Shown piece after piece: positions 61,570-64,000 of a stretch of DNA of 64,000 bases. Made by a program: the position numbers and the translations under genes. The notes beneath the pieces were generated by a model, which worked only from the letters and a program-made list of their open reading frames with translations, did not search any database and was not told the origin of the DNA. Location: contig NZ_RBCI01000003.1 of assembly GCF_003628535.1 (NCBI RefSeq), positions 558,001-622,000 on the forward strand, given 5' to 3'. How positions within the stretch are numbered: the first letter of the stretch is position 1; each line of letters opens with the position of its first letter. Source of the DNA: Flavisolibacter nicotianae (GTDB taxonomy: Bacteria; Bacteroidota; Bacteroidia; Chitinophagales; Chitinophagaceae).

Positions 61570-64000
61570 ATGAAAAGAACACTATGCACGTTTCGTAGTC
61601 GTTTATTGAGCTGCCTGGTCCTGCTGCTGGCCCTGGGAATCAGCAGTTCGCTCCTGGCACAAAAACTCGTTCCGGGTACATTTTCAAAATCAAGCTCCGA
61701 TCGGTTTTTAACCCAGAAATCGAACCAGGCCGCTTTGGCAACTGCTGTCGGTTTACAGCAGGTGTATAGCTCCACTGGTCACTATACAATATCTGCTGAT
61801 GGAAAAGGGACAACGGGAACGTCGATGAACATTCGGGTTGACAAACCCAGTGCAGCAGCAACGGTTGCAAAAGCCTTTCTCGTTTCGTCAGTGACCAGCA
61901 GTACCATTCCTGATGGTTGTGTAACCATCAATGGCACACCAATCAATTGGGACGGGAATGCAGCCGTTTCTTACTTCCGGAATTACTGGGCTGATGTGAC
62001 AACCACAGTAGCGCCTATCATCAACGCTTTGCCTGCTGGTATTTCAAACCTGGCCTTAACTGAATGCAGTTCCAGTGTGGTTGAAGGCGAAGCACTGGTG
62101 GTTGTATTTAACGATGCTGCTGCTACGGAAAAGACGATTGTGATCATGCTGGGGGCTATGAACCCTTCAGGCGACAACTTTTCTGTAACGCTGGCACAGG
62201 CGATCAATCCCAGCCAGCCTGGTGCCCTGCTGGATATGGGCCTTGGAATTGGGTATAGTTACCAGGCCAATGGAAGCAACCAGGCTTCCCAGGTATCGGT
62301 TAACGACCAAAGGCTCACCTCGTCTGCTGGTGGAGAAGACGACGGACAATCTACCAATGGTGCCCTAATTACAGTGGGGGGTATTGGGGACGCAAACGAT
62401 AACCCGGCTGACCCGATGGCCAACCCAACCAATCCCCGTTCGGACGATGAATTGTACAACATTTTGCCTTTCATCAACAGTTCGACAACCAGCCTGACAA
62501 TCCATACGTCCAACCCCTCACTGGATGACAATATCTTCCTGGCCTATTTTGCTTTGTCGGGAGCGGCTGTTATCGGTGAAGGAATCCTGTTGTCGCAAAC
62601 AACAAACTCAGGAACCGTAGGCACCAATCATACGGTTAAAGCATCTGTTGTAAACTCGCTTGGCCAACCAATCGCTAATCGCCAGGTCACTTTCCAGATC
62701 ACGTCCGGGCCAAATGCTGGCAACACATTTTCTGTTAACACCGATGTAAATGGCGTGGCAGAATATACCTATACAGGTTCCGGAGGTGCTGGTACAGACA
62801 ATATCCAGGCCTGCTTTACCAACAGCCAAAGCACGCAAAGCTGTTCCAACACCCTTTCTTTCCAATGGGTTTCAGACAATAATAACACGTGTACTACACC
62901 GCCAACGTTCCTCAACGATATGACGATCGTGCTTGACGCCAGTACCTGCGGTAATGATGGTTTGATCACCATTATTCCGACGTCAGGCACGGCACCATTC
63001 ATGTACTCGATCGATGGTGGGGCCACTTATGTGGAAGGTCCGGCTACCGGCTATTCCTTCCAGGGCCTGGCTGCCGGCATGTATCAGCTTCGACTGAAAG
63101 ACGCCAATGGATGTCAATCAGAAGTCATCTCCAGAGAAGTGAAAGCTTTGTATCCATGTCCAACCACATGCACACCGCCGACCTTCCTCAATGACCTGAC
63201 AATTGTACTCGATGCAAGCGAGTGCGGTAATGATGGTTTGATCACCATTATTCCGACGTCAGGCACAGCACCGTTTATGTACTCGATCGATGGTGGGGCC
63301 ACTTATGTGGAAGGTCCTGCGACCGGCTATTCCTTCCAGGGCCTGGCTGCCGGCATGTATCAGCTTCGACTGAAAGACGCCAAAGGTTGCGAATCCGCAG
63401 TGGTAACAAGAGAAGTCAGGGTATTGTTCCCCTGTCCGGCTAAGTGTACGAAACCAACTTTCCGGAACGACAACACCATTGTGCTTGATGCATCCTGCCA
63501 GGGCAATGACGGTAACATCTCCATCATCCCGACGTCCGGTACCGCGCCGTTCATGTATTCGATCGATGGTGGTATGACTTACGTGGAAGGTCCGGCTACC
63601 GGCTACACATTCATGAATCTTGCCGCCGGCACGTACCAACTGCGGCTGAAGGATTCGAAAGGTTGTGAATCCGAAGTCGTTACCAGAGAAGTGAAGCCCG
63701 ATGCCTTTGGTCCATGTAATGTCACAACGGTCTCTCCGCGTCAACGTGTGCAAAACCTGGCCTCACTTGCCGAGGTGACGGCTTATCCAAATCCGAGCAG
63801 CGGCCAGTTCCAGGTGCAGCTGAAGCGCTTTGGTGCACAAACTGTGCAGGTTCAGATCCTTGACAGCCGCGGTGTTGTGGTTGAACAGCGCCGGGTGAAT
63901 GCCGAGCAAAGCACCACCTTGCCGATCAACCTGTCTAACAGGGCGAAAGGTCTCTACCTGATCCGCGTGGCGAGCAGCAACGGTGTGCAATCCACCAAGG
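61570..64000 (+). CDS. large T9SS repeat protein, cut by the window end
   Basis: The gene starts at the ATG at 61570 and stays open to the right edge (810 codons visible). A signal peptide (about 1-34, SSLLAQ) precedes an N-terminal domain of about 300 residues rich in S, T, A and N. A Big_1-like Ig domain lies at about 345-425 (NHTVKASVVNSLGQPIANRQVTF). Three 92-residue repeats follow, each with a conserved CGNDG or similar, PTSGTAPFMYSIDGG and a late cysteine in GCxSEV, like the SprB-type repeats of gliding adhesins. The end reads AYPNPSSGQFQVQL and NRAKGLYLIRVAS, the T9SS type A sorting domain, so only a few residues are missing. It is probably a surface adhesin. Confidence 0.85.
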   Translation, partial: MKRTLCTFRSRLLSCLVLLLALGISSSLLAQKLVPGTFSKSSSDRFLTQKSNQAALATAVGLQQVYSSTGHYTISADGKGTTGTSMNIRVDKPSAAATVAKAFLVSSVTSSTIPDGCVTINGTPINWDGNAAVSYFRNYWADVTTTVAPIINALPAGISNLALTECSSSVVEGEALVVVFNDAAATEKTIVIMLGAMNPSGDNFSVTLAQAINPSQPGALLDMGLGIGYSYQANGSNQASQVSVNDQRLTSSAGGEDDGQSTNGALITVGGIGDANDNPADPMANPTNPRSDDELYNILPFINSSTTSLTIHTSNPSLDDNIFLAYFALSGAAVIGEGILLSQTTNSGTVGTNHTVKASVVNSLGQPIANRQVTFQITSGPNAGNTFSVNTDVNGVAEYTYTGSGGAGTDNIQACFTNSQSTQSCSNTLSFQWVSDNNNTCTTPPTFLNDMTIVLDASTCGNDGLITIIPTSGTAPFMYSIDGGATYVEGPATGYSFQGLAAGMYQLRLKDANGCQSEVISREVKALYPCPTTCTPPTFLNDLTIVLDASECGNDGLITIIPTSGTAPFMYSIDGGATYVEGPATGYSFQGLAAGMYQLRLKDAKGCESAVVTREVRVLFPCPAKCTKPTFRNDNTIVLDASCQGNDGNISIIPTSGTAPFMYSIDGGMTYVEGPATGYTFMNLAAGTYQLRLKDSKGCESEVVTREVKPDAFGPCNVTTVSPRQRVQNLASLAEVTAYPNPSSGQFQVQLKRFGAQTVQVQILDSRGVVVEQRRVNAEQSTTLPINLSNRAKGLYLIRVASSNGVQSTK
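62896..63723 (+). repeat. three tandem 276-bp coding repeats
   Basis: The phenylalanine codon TTC recurs at 62908, 63184 and 63460, so the period is exactly 276 bp (92 codons). Copies 1 and 2 are nearly identical over long runs (for example about 63230-63370 against 62955-63094); copy 3 has diverged more. Units are about 62896-63171, 63172-63447 and 63448-63723. Confidence 0.92.

Noticed and set aside
62896-63723. CRISPR-like tandem repeats
   Set aside because: The 276-bp period keeps the reading frame and encodes repeated protein domains; there are no short repeats with unique spacers.

Overview
This window looks like a chromosomal segment of a Bacteroidota, most probably a Chitinophagaceae-type member of the Chitinophagales. 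The supports are a short primary sigma factor without region 1.1, candidate promoters of the Bacteroidota type (TTTG, 19-21 bases, TAnnTTTG), two proteins with type IX secretion (T9SS) features, carboxypeptidase-regulatory plus TonB-type outer-membrane proteins, a DUF3276 protein, RF2 with a programmed frameshift, and many small outer-membrane beta-barrels. The genus is not fixed by anything I can see. I find no rRNA, tRNA, CRISPR array, integrase or transposase.

Layout. 0-13 kb: a clipped DUF1684 gene, arginase, a small membrane protein, a universal stress protein, SMC, aldose epimerase, an ABC exporter, a DUF3276 protein, glucose-6-phosphate isomerase and threonine aldolase. 13-19 kb: two tandem paralogous outer-membrane receptors, then YajQ. 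19-22 kb: ribosomal protein L31 type B, a GlmU-like sugar nucleotidyltransferase, triose-phosphate isomerase and a small membrane protein. 22.4-26.5 kb: a compact glycan island of four genes in strictly alternating orientation (FkbM methyltransferase, glycosyltransferase, flippase, FkbM methyltransferase), with overlapping or abutting ends. 26.7-38 kb: rpmI-rplT, arginine decarboxylase, two exported proteins, Hsp20, bacilliredoxin, Lgt, RpoD, a 42-residue membrane protein, prfB and P5C dehydrogenase. 38.5-42.4 kb: five small outer-membrane barrels in a row, with a 213-bp copy of the pruA 3' end stranded between the first two. 42.5-57 kb: PyrR, a T9SS-type exported protein, an M20 amidohydrolase, a very large TamB, isoaspartyl peptidase, another barrel, a hemerythrin-domain protein, a cytochrome c lipoprotein, a DinB-like protein and gamma-glutamyltransferase. 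57.6-64 kb: a TonB-dependent receptor, about 1.1 kb of non-coding DNA, and a T9SS repeat protein cut by the window end.

How the genes connect. Arginase and P5C dehydrogenase are two steps of arginine to glutamate catabolism, and arginine decarboxylase is the alternative route to agmatine and polyamines. galM, pgi and tpiA belong to central sugar metabolism. Envelope biogenesis is the dominant theme (Lgt, TamB, receptors, barrels, glycan island, T9SS cargo).

The most unusual signal lies outside the genes. At least eight intergenic sites carry degenerate words in strict 7-bp or 8-bp phase, several of them as two inverted arms. I know no described element family that matches. Other points worth checking are the pruA tail duplication inside the barrel array, a shared GCGGCC plus T-tract element before three barrel genes, and a 24-bp palindrome with a separate 23-bp-period direct repeat before the terminal repeat protein.
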